Part shown: positions 1 to 10,358 of the stretch, in pieces
How positions within the stretch are numbered: the first letter of the stretch is position 1
Layout: every line of letters begins with the position of its first letter
NCBI GenBank assembly: GCA_030760725.1
Contig: JASWHV010000009.1
Span: 92,492,780 to 92,556,779 of the forward strand
Origin: Neostapfia colusana
Lineage: Eukaryota; Streptophyta; Magnoliopsida; Poales; Poaceae
DNA length: 64,000 bases
Direction: 5' to 3'
The notes under the pieces: generated by a model
Database searches by the model: none
What the model saw: only the letters and a program-made list of their open reading frames with translations
Told to the model about the DNA's origin: nothing
Translations under genes and position numbers: made by a program

Positions 1-161
1 GAGAAGTATTTGTAAAATTCACACTTTGTAAGCTTCTGCTTGATTTATGTAATATGATGCTTTATTATGTGTGTTGTTGGGTGCCGCATCGCACGGCACC
101 ACCCAATGCGATTCCCGGGCGAGCGGCATGGCCCCGTGATCGGGTCCAGGCCCTGCCAGCA
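1..161 (+). repeat. 3' end of a 5' LTR (giant-LTR gypsy family)
   Basis: The first 161 bases match, with few differences, the last ~150 bases of the complete solo LTR at 10359-14769 (compare 14613-14769). They end in CA directly before a primer binding site. The rest of this LTR lies outside the window. It is the 5' LTR of the element whose 3' LTR starts at 3650. Confidence 0.85.
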
Positions 162-174
162 TGGTATCAGAGCC
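162..174 (+). promoter_or_regulatory. Primer binding site (initiator Met tRNA type)
   Basis: TGGTATCAGAGCC begins immediately after the LTR's final CA. This is the standard plant retrotransposon site complementary to the 3' end of initiator methionine tRNA, where minus-strand DNA synthesis starts. It fixes the LTR boundary at 161/162. Confidence 0.9.
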
Positions 175-1575
175 ACAATTGTAATAGCGCACAGAATAAG
201 GATCGTATTACGACAAAAACTTAGGATACAGTGAGGAAACGGTATTAGGCCCACATAAGGACTACTATATTAGCCAATAATGAAGGTGGCAACCTAACTT
301 ATTTGCTTATGTCGGAAAATCATGCATCTCAGGACTTCATGTGTCTTGGGGGGTGCATGTAAGCGCTGTCCACCAGTGCGCACAAGCTGAAGGGTGGAGC
401 CTCATGGGTCGCAGGTAACCCGGCCAGATTTGGTATCCTCTACGACTCTTCATGTCGTTTGGGGTATCCGAGCAACTCCCATCCCTGGCGTGCTATGGGC
501 AAGTATGGGAGACCCTGTCACGTAGTTAGTAACGTGAACACGTAGCCCAAGGCGTGTTTGGCTTGAGAACACCTGTGCGAGTGATGACGGACGGGTGTAC
601 AAACTGTATTGGGACCGGGTTTGGTGTGCAGCCGGACCTGACGATTATGTGTCATTTATGCAGGGTTCACCACGAAACCGTAGTACGAGTAGCACACGTT
701 TGCAAGTTACCGTGTAAGTGCCACCGATAATACGGATATGTTGGTATAATCCGGTTAGGATATTCTTTTGGTGAGGCAACATAGTACCGTCATGATTCTT
801 ACGGTGCATCGACACCGTACTACACTTAATAATCCTCTTCCCTATGAAGAAAGTATTCATGAACTAACTTTCAACTAAAAATGGAAGTTTGAAACAAATA
901 TTAGTTACTGAACTCTTATTTTGAGCTAAAATTCAAATGAGAGAAGACTAGGCTTCAAAGATTTCAAAAAACAAAGTGCTCTGTTTCCTGGCAGGAATTC
1001 TTACTGGACTTGACAGAGAATAACTCTGAGTAGCTTTACCCAATTAAGGTGTATGATACAGTTCTGGAAATATTTTCAAGTACTCTACGACTTCTTTGTA
1101 GACCTCCAGAGCAAAATCACACGTTGAATTGATGAAAAGTCCAGTTGAAGGAAAACTGTCAAGAACCAGGACAGCAGGAAAACCTCTCTGGACCTTTCTG
1201 TTTTTAAGCCATAACTTTCTGTAGAAAAATCCCTAAGGAGCCTATGATACACCGTTGGAAAGGCTATGAGATATGAAACATTGTTGTAGTTCAAAGTTGG
1301 TTCAGATTCATATTGTATTTGTATATTCAACTGTAATAAAATCAGCCACATACAAAGGAGATGCTGGCAAATTTTATCCAGGAATTCTGTCAACTTTGGA
1401 ATATCATAACTTTTGATGCAGAGATGATCTAGAGGCATATGAAAACTTGTTGGAAACATACTGAAGTTAAATTTAACTATGGTATTCAACTTGAGTTATG
1501 AAAATGCTTCTAAACGGATCGAAAGCAGGGTTAGGACAGAAGAGTCTGTTCTGCACAGCAAAGAGAACGGGTTAG
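175..1575 (+). other. Non-coding 5' internal region of gypsy element; gag missing
   Basis: This 1.4-kb stretch lies between the primer binding site and the first recognisable pol sequence. I find no gag, zinc knuckle or protease motif in any frame. Either these were deleted or the element family carries a non-coding leader here. The internal region (162-3649, 3.49 kb) together with an LTR of ~4.4 kb has the dimensions described for LARD elements. Confidence 0.6.
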
Positions 1576-1659
1576 GCTTACCACACGGAAATGATTAAAC
1601 TCGAGGGTATTCCGATGAGACGTGAATATCTGATGTGTTTCCAGTGAGTTACCAGACAT

Positions 1660-2456
1660 GCCGGCCAACGGGACGTCGAGTTCAAGATTGAACTGGCGTC
1701 GGAAACAACACCGATTTCACGGAGGCCGTACAAGATGGCACCCAACGAACTAGCAGAGTTGAAGAAGCAACTAAGTGAACTCATGAGCAAATGTGTTACA
1801 CGACCAAGCTCATGACCTTGGGGTTGCTCTGCGCTGTGTAGTAGGAAGAAGGACGAAACACTATGGCTTAGTGTTGATTTTCGTCCGCTTAACATTGTGA
1901 CAATCAAGAACAAGTACCCGTTACCACAGATCGACATATTGTTTGATCAGTTGGTCAAAGCAAAGATCTTTTCCAAGATGGACTTAAGATCAGGGTACCA
2001 TCAGATTGAGTTACAGGCTGAGGCTATTCCGAAGACAGCTTTTCGACGAGGTACGGGGTTTCTGAGTACCTTGCCATGTTCCTTGGCCAACCCAACGCTC
2101 CAGCTCAGTTCATGTATTTGATGAACTCGGTATTCATGAGAGAGCTGGACATGTTTGTCGTGGTCTTCATCGACGACCTACTGGTTTATTCCAAGTCGGA
2201 GGAAGAACACGAGAAGCACCTGCATATAGTCTTGCAACGGCTGCGGGTTCACAAGCTATACACGAAACTTAGCAAGTGCGAATTCTATACCGCAAGTGCC
2301 TTTTCTCAGGCATATTATCTCAGCGGAGGGCATCGCTGTAGACCCGAGCAAGATCGTACAAGTGCTGCACAGGTACGGAAATTCCTCGGACTCGCGGGAT
2401 ATTATCGGAGGTTCATTCCAAACTTCTCGAGGATTGCCAAGCCTATGACATAGCTG
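1660..2456 (+). pseudogene. Ty3/gypsy reverse transcriptase, broken
   Basis: Translated pieces carry classic Tekay/Del-type gypsy RT blocks: a segment like PISRRPYKMAP near 1718, LRSGYHQIEL near 1984-2013 and the catalytic VFIDDLLVYSK near 2161-2200. An in-frame stop lies near 1813. A frameshift near 2060-2076 separates the fingers part from the catalytic part, and a further frame change or deletion follows around 2300. It is a dead fragment of a polyprotein that once copied the element's RNA into DNA. Confidence 0.85.
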
Positions 2457-2529
2457 CTGAAGAAGGCTACCAAATAGATTTGGAGTCCAGCATGTAAAGC
2501 AGCGTTCAAGGCATTAGTGAAGCACCTAA

Positions 2530-2960
2530 CATCAGCACCGGTTTTGGCACAGCCAGACACAACAAAACCGTTCGTTGTGTACTGCGATGCATCCAGCTTT
2601 GGGCTCGGATGTGTGCTGATGCAAGACCGAAGGGTAGTCGCGTAGAGATCACGGCAACTCAGGAACCATGAGCAAAATTATCCAACTCATGCCTTAGAGC
2701 TCGCTGCCGTGGTACTTGCATTCAAGATGTGGAGGCATTACCTACTAGGTAACCTCGTACATTTATATTCCGACCACAAGAGCCTCAAGTACATATTAAC
2801 TCAGAAGGAGCTGAACATGAGGCAACAAAGATGGTTGAAGTTGATAAAGGATTACGAAATAGAGATCCATTATCATCCAGACAAGGCAAACATAGTGGCG
2901 GATGCGCTGAGTCGCAAGTCACACGTTCATAATCTGACCATCACTACGTTAGAAGCGAGC
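2530..2960 (+). pseudogene. Ty3/gypsy RNase H domain, broken
   Basis: The reading frame shows the RNase H series expected after gypsy RT: VVYCDASSFGLGCVLMQ near 2575-2625, the FKMWRHYL block near 2720, a YSDHKSLKYI block near 2767 and the terminal VADALSRK near 2897-2920. A stop near 2645 and the upstream frameshift prevent translation with RT. In life the domain degrades template RNA during reverse transcription. Confidence 0.85.
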
Positions 2961-3014
2961 GAACCACCATTACATGTGGTTCCCCATAGAGCTCTCTACA
3001 ACTTAGCTTTTAAT

Positions 3015-3460
3015 TCCCACCATCCATAAAGAGTGTTTGGCAGCCCAGAAACATGACAAGGGCATGTCACATTGGCGTAGATGTATAGACAGTGGGGAAC
3101 TAAAATATTTCCAGAAAGACGGAGATAGCGTCCTGTCGTTTAAGGACAGAACCGTCGTACCCCGTAACCCGAAGTTGAGGAAGAAAAATTTTTGACGAGA
3201 CTCACTTGTCAAAGTTTGAATTCATTTTGATTCATCGGTCCATTCAAGATTATGGAAAGATGTGGATCCGTTGCATACCAGATGGAACTACCAGCGACAC
3301 TCTCCAGTGTGTCCGACATCTTCCAAATTTTTCAGCTGAAGAAGTGCATCAAGTTTTCAACCACCATTCAGCTGGGGAATATCGAGGAACTGAAACCGGA
3401 TCTCACGTATCAGGAGGGACTGGTTCAGATCATCGACATAACGGGCTGAACCACACGTGA
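3015..3460 (+). pseudogene. Integrase remnant: N-terminal piece joined to C-terminal tail
   Basis: Positions 3030-3197 encode the integrase N-terminal approach region ending in a VVPRNPKLRKK-like stretch. Positions 3252-3449 encode the C-terminal part (AYQMELP, FQLKKC, DLTYQEG motifs preceding the chromodomain). The HHCC finger and DDE catalytic core that should lie between, normally ~900 bp, are missing. This is a clear internal deletion, so the element cannot integrate by itself. Confidence 0.75.
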
Positions 3461-3636
3461 CTTTATGTTCTGGTTCTATAAAGTTTTATGGGGTTGTCAC
3501 TCCAAGGCTGAAGCGACATGAGAGAGTTAAGGATTTCTTTGCGCCAATTATCCCGACTTTAGACGTCGCACATCCGGTAATTTTGCACCATCCTCCCTCT
3601 CATTTTTACATTATAATCTCGGGACGAGATTCTTTT

Positions 3637-3649
3637 AAGGGGGGAGGAA
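3637..3649 (+). promoter_or_regulatory. Polypurine tract
   Basis: AAGGGGGGAGGAA directly precedes the TGTAACAGCCC start of the 3' LTR. It is the plus-strand DNA priming site and fixes the LTR start at 3650. Confidence 0.85.
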
Positions 3650-4582
3650 TGTAACAGCCCTAAACTTTTGTAATGTTTTATTTCACATTGTGAGACTAAG
3701 TTAAGGAGAAGAAAAGGGGCATTTTGTGTCACATTAAATAATGAACCTAAAAATGTTCATATGAGGGAGTTAAAAAAAATTCTTTAGCCATGCTTAACAC
3801 ATGTCAACATGAGGAAAGGATTTCACTCCACAAATCTCACTCATGTGCACATCCTTTATGAGTAGAGGGGAGGGAAATTTAAAACCAATTTTGAATCTTT
3901 GAGAAAGATTCAAGTTCAGATTGTCCAAAGGCCTAAATGTGAGATCACCACATCATTCGTCAGGTAGTAAGGAGCTTAAGTTCCAAATTTGGAGAATTTT
4001 AGAGCTCATCTACTATTTATTTGAAGGAATATTTGAGAGCACATTCAAATTAAATTTTGAATTTCGAAATTGAACCAAATGTGCTCAATTTTGAAATATG
4101 ATTTTATATTCAAACTCCTCACATTATGTTTGGCCTATCCTCCAAATTTGGTGAGATTTGGATGACGTTTGCGTGGGAATCTCAAAGCACGGTGGGGAAA
4201 TTAAAAGAGAAGGTCGGACCCACATGTCATTGGCCCTGTGCAGTGAACCGCCTCTGTTTCCTCTCGGTGGAGAGCACGCCCGACAGCGCGCTGGCGTCTC
4301 CCGTTGCCGACATCCGCCCAGCGCCAGCTCCTGCTTGCCCACGATCTTTTTCTCGGTCTGATCATCTCCACAGAGTGTGCACCGAAGTTATTTTGCTTCC
4401 TCCACTCGTTCTCGCCTCGGTGGTTTGCCCCACGAGGAACACGGCCGCTCTCGGTCTCCTGATCACCAGCCACCACCGCACCTCGGCAGCTCGAGCTTCC
4501 GACACGGAAAAGGAGCGCAAGGGCATGCACAAGGTGTTCCCCATCTCACCTCGGGGCTTTGAGCTGCTGTTCCACTTGATTT
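3650..4582 (+). repeat. Truncated 3' LTR (giant-LTR gypsy family)
   Basis: It begins TGTAACAGCCC and matches the first ~930 bases of the solo LTR at 10359 nearly base for base. Similarity stops abruptly at about 4580, where the solo LTR goes on for another 3.5 kb. The break is probably a deletion or insertion of the copia-like sequence that follows. ORFs here (4126-4629 and antisense) are shared with the solo LTR and look like chance GC-rich frames. Confidence 0.85.
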
Positions 4583-5230
4583 GTGGCACTCCACTCCTTA
4601 TTTATTCTGATTTAGAGACACAGCCTTGAAATAGGTGGGGATTGTTAGAATAATTGCACATTTGTTTTCTGAAATTTCAAATGTCGTTTGAGAGATGACT
4701 TGCATTAAAGCATGCATGCATGGGTCTCATAATAAGCAGTAATGTGCTCAATAAATTTCTCATTCATATCTCTTTAGAATGCAGCTTGTTATGGAAATAA
4801 TTCTGTAATTAAGAGTCCTGGTTCCTAAATGGAAATAATGCACATGCATTATAGGAATAATTCTGTAATTAAGAGTTGCATTATTTATATTTTACAACAT
4901 TCAAACGGAAGGCCTATATATGACAGGGAGACGTCCCTTTTTCCATACTGAATGGAGCCAAATCCTTTCTTCCTTTCCTGTCTCGTTCATTGCCAAGAAT
5001 TGTGCCCGGTTCCAAACCGGCCCTGCTGCTTGTCGTGCAATGGCAGCTCGGCGAGCGGTGTATCTCCAAGCCCTTGCTGTGTGAGACCCTGCACGGGGGC
5101 GACATAGCGGTTTCTTGGCAGCACACAAGTGCGCGGCCGCTCAGTTTCCTCACCCGATGGCCAATGCTGCACTGCAAAGACTTCATCAAGTGTAAGTTCA
5201 TCATCAAACAAAACCAGTGAGTTCATTGAT
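4583..5230 (+). repeat. Copia-like 3' end with putative LTR start
   Basis: A GGTGGGGA purine tract (4634-4641) is followed by TGTTAGAATAATTGC from 4643, the usual form of a copia polypurine tract and LTR start. A CTATATATG TATA-like box lies at 4914-4922. The stretch to 5217 is more GC-rich and ends near a GTAAGT-like donor at 5192. I could not find the other LTR or the element's end. Confidence 0.45.
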
Positions 5231-5959
5231 TAATTTTAATAATTTTTTGAATACATAAACCTGTTTGTTGTTTTGTTTATTTACATACTGTACATGGCAA
5301 GCATGAGTAGCTTAATTTTATATGCCATTTTAACATCGTCTCTGTGGACGATTGCATGCACAGTTGATAGTACTATTTTTCTATTTAGTATAAGGCATTG
5401 CAACTATATTCTGTTTATGCATGATCTGTCGCGAGTCACCTGCTAATAAAATTAGTGAAATTGATATATTTGATTATGCACTTATTCTATAGAGCAATTA
5501 AATTAGTGACAAATTACACCCTGTTTACAACAGTCATCTTCAGCTATGGGTTCTTTCTACATTCAGCATTACCTTGTCTTAATCTAATCTTAGTGGTGAG
5601 ATGAATAGGTTTTAGAGCTACACCCTTACTCATCTTACTGAGTCCTTCACGATAGCTAAAAATTTATACTTATGTAATTTGGGAATAAATTTCTAAATCT
5701 TGTACTCTCCATTATATAAGCAATATATTTGGGTACTTCATAAAAATCATAGGGCCAACTTCCTTGCACCCGTGCTGGTTTGACACGTCACCCTTTTCTC
5801 TTCTAGTTATAAATTAAGACTTGAACTCTCTTTCCCCTACTTATTACTAGAATTTTTCTTTCCTAATTTCCCTCCTCTAGATCACTTGCCTCACTCTGAC
5901 CTTACTTGAGCCAAAGTCTTGGCTCCTGTCGTGGCTAGATTATCACGACTTGAGGAAAC
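5231..5959. other. AT-rich sequence without recognisable feature
   Basis: I see no ORF, RNA gene or terminal repeats here. It may continue the copia-like LTR to its left. The last bases before 5960 (GAAAC) are the probable target duplication of the copia element that follows. Confidence 0.5.
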
Positions 5960-6436
5960 TGAAAGGGAATAGCGGGATGCTACTCACTAGCACACAAAAA
6001 AATTAACCGTGTAAAACAGGAACACTTGGATGTGGATGATCATAGATATACCTTCCCATTTAGCGGCACAGCAGAAGACTCGTAGATGATGGGTAGGTAG
6101 TCCTCTGGCCTGATGAAGTGCACAACACAGCAGCACCTCTCCGAACGTCCACACATAGAGAGAGACGAACCCCATGCCAGAACATGCTAGTGTTCCATGG
6201 CTTGGATGCGGATCCCGTGATCAACCTTTGATGCGGGAGGAGATGTGGAGCAGATCCTCCTTGCAGAAGCAACCTCACACGTCTCACGCATGAGGGGCAG
6301 CAGCTTTTGTGCAGTGGCTGCTAAGGGGGGAGGCTCTATTCTCTCTAGGGTTAGGGGGCAGCAATCTATTATTTATAGAGTAAATAATGGGCCTTCCCAC
6401 ATGGGCCTTTAATCAACTTCTTGGGCAGACCTTACG
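5960..6436 (-). repeat. 3' LTR of Angela-like copia
   Basis: On the minus strand it begins CGTAAGG after the polypurine tract AAGTGGGAG (minus strand, 6439-6447) and ends CCCTTTCA. It shares most of its length with 17134-17608. The LTR start reads CG instead of TG in both copies. Confidence 0.8.
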
Positions 6437-6447
6437 ATCTCCCACTT

Positions 6448-7434
6448 GCACTAGAGTTGAATGATATGTTCGAAAGCCATCACGTTCCAGACCCAATCCA
6501 ATTGATCCAGTTAAGTCCTTGATTGTCTCTCCTTAAGTGTGTGACCCATTGGTTCATGCAACCAACAGCCATGACTCAAAAACCATTTCTGATCAATAAT
6601 TAGCATTGGCCTCTAGCAAGGCCCACTAACTCCTAAAGGTTCACGAAGATCATATCTTGTATAACCTGTAACACTTGCCAATGCTATGTCCTTCTGCCAC
6701 ATGACACCTAGCCAAGTACAAGGCGAGTGAAGTGCTACCCTTGTCAACTTAACCTTATCTCACTCCGTATATGGAATATTTTGTCGATTAACCTTTAATC
6801 GAGGCATGGCCGCACACTTTAATTCAAAAACATTGAGAGGGCCCAGAGGAGTCTCTCTCTAATAAGAGAAAGGCAGATTCCATCTTGACTTGACGCACCC
6901 AACGACTTGCTATAGTTATACCCGAAAGCTACTTTTATAACTACCCAGTTAGGAAGTAGCATTTGGAAGCCCTAAAGTATGACTTACGCAACCCGGGACT
7001 CTTCACCAATCTCAGGTCAGAGGACCCAAGTATGCGTGTTATTCTGAGACCATCGATAGCACTGTGTATTCACGGTGTCTCATAGTGGGTTAGATCCAGC
7101 TCCGTGTTCCTAACATGTAGCTGCATTGTTGGTGCAATATCTCATATTTTTACGATCCGTGAAACATGATCATCCACCCAACACATGCGCCAACTTATCT
7201 CTACATCACAATTCCACATGATGGATAGAAGTTGAGGATCACAGTTTGCATAATGTCATTTTATATCGTGTAGTTTCACTAATAAATCACATATTTTCAA
7301 TACACGAAATGACAAAGTCATGGAACATATCACTAAACATGCAGATCACAAGTGTTGACATGATTTGGTCACCCTATGACAACCAATAAGGTACACATCA
7401 TCATAAGCTCCCAGTTACACTAATCAATCCAACA
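6448..7434 (-). other. 3' untranslated internal region of copia element
   Basis: This ~1 kb lies between the end of RNase H and the polypurine tract. I find no coding potential. A long non-coding 3' stretch is normal for Angela-type elements. Confidence 0.6.
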
Positions 7435-8800
7435 TCATATTGATCTTGTGTGTGCTTCATGCTTTGCTTGTGCAAGTGGCTTGGTAGAAGAATCTGCTAT
7501 GTTCAAGTCGGTGTGCACTTTGCATATCTTCATATCACCTCCATCGATGATATCTCGAATCAGGTGATAGCGCCGTAGTATGTGTTTAGACTTTTGGTGC
7601 GACCCCGGCTCCTTCGCTTGTGCGATTGCACCACTATTATCACAATAGAGGTCAATCAAACTGGAGCAGCTAGGGACCACGCCTAGTTCAGAAACAAATT
7701 TTTTGATCCATACAGCTTCCTCTGCATCGTCTGAGGCTGCAATGTACTCAGATTCTGTTGTTGAGTCCACAACCGTCTCTTGCTTAGAACTCTTCCAGCT
7801 CACCGCCCAATTGTTGAGACAGAAGACATATCCCGACTGTGATTTGCTACCGTCCTTGTCAGTTTGGAAACTAGCGTCGGTGTAATCATTTACAACAAGC
7901 TCTTCCGAACCTCCATAGACTAGGAACATATCCTTAGTTCTTCGCAAGTATTTAAGGATATTCTTAACTGCTACCCAGTGACCATCACCTGGGTTTGATT
8001 GGTACCTGCTCGTAATACTTAGAGCATACGAGACATCTGGGCGTGTACACAACATGACATACATGATAGATCCAGTAGCCGAAGCGTCTGGGATTCTACA
8101 CCTTGTCAATGTACATGCTTTGGCTTAATCCAATTAAACATTTAGATCTATCTCTATATATCTTTATGTCTAGAATATAGGATGCCTCTCCAAGGTCCTT
8201 CATAGAGAAACTTTTTTTCGACGAAGTCTTTAGATCCTCCATAAATGGAATATCATCCCCGATCAGTAGTATGTCATCCACATACAACATCAAAAATATG
8301 AGTGTGCCCCCACTAGCATTCTTGTACACACAAGGCTCTTCCACATTTTTCAAGAAGCCAAACGATTTGACTACCTCATCAAAATGAAGATTCCAACTTC
8401 CAGATCCTTGTTTTAGCCCGTATATAGACTTTCTAAGTCTACATACTGTTCTAGCATTTTGTTGGTTGACAAACCTTCAGGTTGTGCCATATACACATCC
8501 TCACTTAAGTTTCCATTAAGGAAAGTCGTTTTGACGTCCATTTGCCATATTTCGTAATCATATTATACGACATTTGCTAGAAGGATCCGAATAGAATTTG
8601 GCATTGGGACAGGCGAAAATATTTCGTCCTAATCAACACCTTGAATTTGACGAAACCTTATGCTACTAGTTGTGCTTTATATATGTGAACCTTTCCATCA
8701 GCGTCTATCTTTTTCTTGAAAATCCATTTACAATCGATTGGTCTCACACCATTGGGTGGATCAATCAGGTTCCAAACCTGTTTTTCTTTCATGGATTCCA
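7435..8800 (-). pseudogene. Copia reverse transcriptase and RNase H, broken
   Basis: On the minus strand, RT starts near 8800 (a CKWIFKKK-type block) and its catalytic box LMLYVDDILLIGDD lies near 8247-8290. The RNase H block with TESEYIAAS lies near 7739-7765, and the tail ends near 7435. At least one frameshift (around 8100) and several stops in 8360-8800 interrupt the frame. It was the DNA-copying and RNA-degrading part of the polyprotein. Confidence 0.85.
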
Positions 8801-8929
8801 ATTCGGATCACATGGCCTCAAGCCATCTCTCAGATTCTGGTCCCATCATTTCCTCCGTATAAATGCTCGGCTCATTGTTGTCCAACAACAATATGCCACA
8901 TTGTCCTATGGTAAGTAACGTGTACTTCA

Positions 8930-10075
8930 CTATTGGACGACGAGGCCGTATTAATCCTCATGGTTGAGGTTCAACATTTTGATCAGTGACCATCGCTGGC
9001 TCATCATGTTGTGCCTCATCAGTGAAGATTGGAACATCTTCATGTGCTTCTCGAACTTCTTCGAGTTGCACTGTGCTCCCACTGACTCCTTTCAAGAGAA
9101 ACTCTTTCTCAATAAACACCTCATTTCGAGCAACAAACACTTTGTTATCTTGTCGGTTATAAAAATAGTATCCTTTGGTTTCTCATGGATACTCCACAAA
9201 GACACACTTATCAGATTTGGGCTCAAGCTAAGTTGGCGTCAAACGCTTCCATAAGCATCACGATCCCAAATCTTTAAGAACGACATACTAGGACGCTTCC
9301 CAGTCCATATCTCATATGGCGTTCTCTCCATGGATTTAGATGGAACACGGTTTAGTGTGAACGCAGCCGTCTCTAGTGCATAACCCCAGAAGTACAATGA
9401 AATATTTGTATGACTCATCATTGATCTCACCATGTCCAACAGGGTTTGGTTTCTCCGCTTAGACACACCATTCCACTGTGGTGTTCCAGGTGGAGTAAGT
9501 TGTGGAACAATTCCACAACTTTACAGATGATTGCTAAACTCATGGCTCAAATATTCTCCACCATGATCAGATCGCTCGAATTTAATTGTCTTGCCAGTAT
9601 GATTTTGTACTTGATTTTGGAATTCCTTGAACCTTTCAAAGGACTCCACCTTTTTTCTCATTAAATAGATATAATCATATCTACTTAAATCATCAGTAAA
9701 GGTAATGAAATACTAATAACCACCTCTTGCAGCAAGATTCATTGGTTCACATACATTAGTATGTATTAGTTCCAACAACTCTTTTGCTCTATCACTGTCC
9801 AACAAAGGGAACCTTAGTCATTTTACCAAGAAGGCATGACTCGCACGTCTAAATTGATTCATAATCAAAAGAGTCCAGAAAACCATCCTTATGAAGTCTC
9901 TCTATGCGTTTCTTGCCTATGTGGCCTAAACGACAACGCCACAAGTATGTAGGATTTGAGTCATTAGTGCGCATTCTCTTAGCATTCACATTATTGATTT
10001 TAGAACTCTCCAAATCAAGAACATAAAGCCCGCTCACAACGGGGCAACGTCCGTAATACGTCTCGTTCATAAAAA
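8930..10075 (-). pseudogene. Copia GAG-pre-integrase and integrase, broken
   Basis: Minus-strand pieces show the pre-integrase segment (GLYVLDLESSK, WRCRLGHIGKKRI with the HHCC histidine) at 9849-10070. The integrase C-terminal half (RRNQTLLDMVRSMM, FWGYALETAAFTLNRVPSK) lies at 9239-9466. More decayed core sequence lies between, and a pol linker at 8958-9140. Frames change several times, so no active integrase can be made. Confidence 0.8.
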
Positions 10076-10115
10076 TAGAACAACATTTGTTCTTTATTAT
10101 GAAACCATAGCCTTC

Positions 10116-10353
10116 TTATTCTAAACATGAAGAAGAAATAATGTTCATATTGAGTGCAGGAACACAATAACAATTATTTAATTCTAGCACCAATCCACAA
10201 GGTAATATGAGTGGGTAAATGCCAACGGCCAATGCAGCAACCTTTGCTCCATCTTCAACACGTATGTCCATCTCGTCTCTTGCAAACCGTCTAATTCTTT
10301 TCATCGCCTGCAACAATTTGCAAGTGTGAATCATAGCACTAGTATCAAATACC
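10116..10353 (-). pseudogene. Copia aspartic protease fragment, cut by solo LTR
   Basis: The minus-strand frame carries a degenerate protease active site, WVFDTSAMIHTC, where D-S/T-G is expected (near 10315-10350). It then has GAKVAALAVG and LVLELNNCY blocks typical of Angela-like elements. The upstream part is separated by the solo LTR, and the zinc knuckle resumes at 14775. Confidence 0.8.
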
Positions 10354-10358
10354 CATGC

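Noticed and set aside
4126..4629. 167-residue ORF and its antisense partners in the truncated LTR
   Set aside because: The matching LTR at 10359 has similar but shorter, differently broken frames. This is GC-rich LTR sequence without domain.
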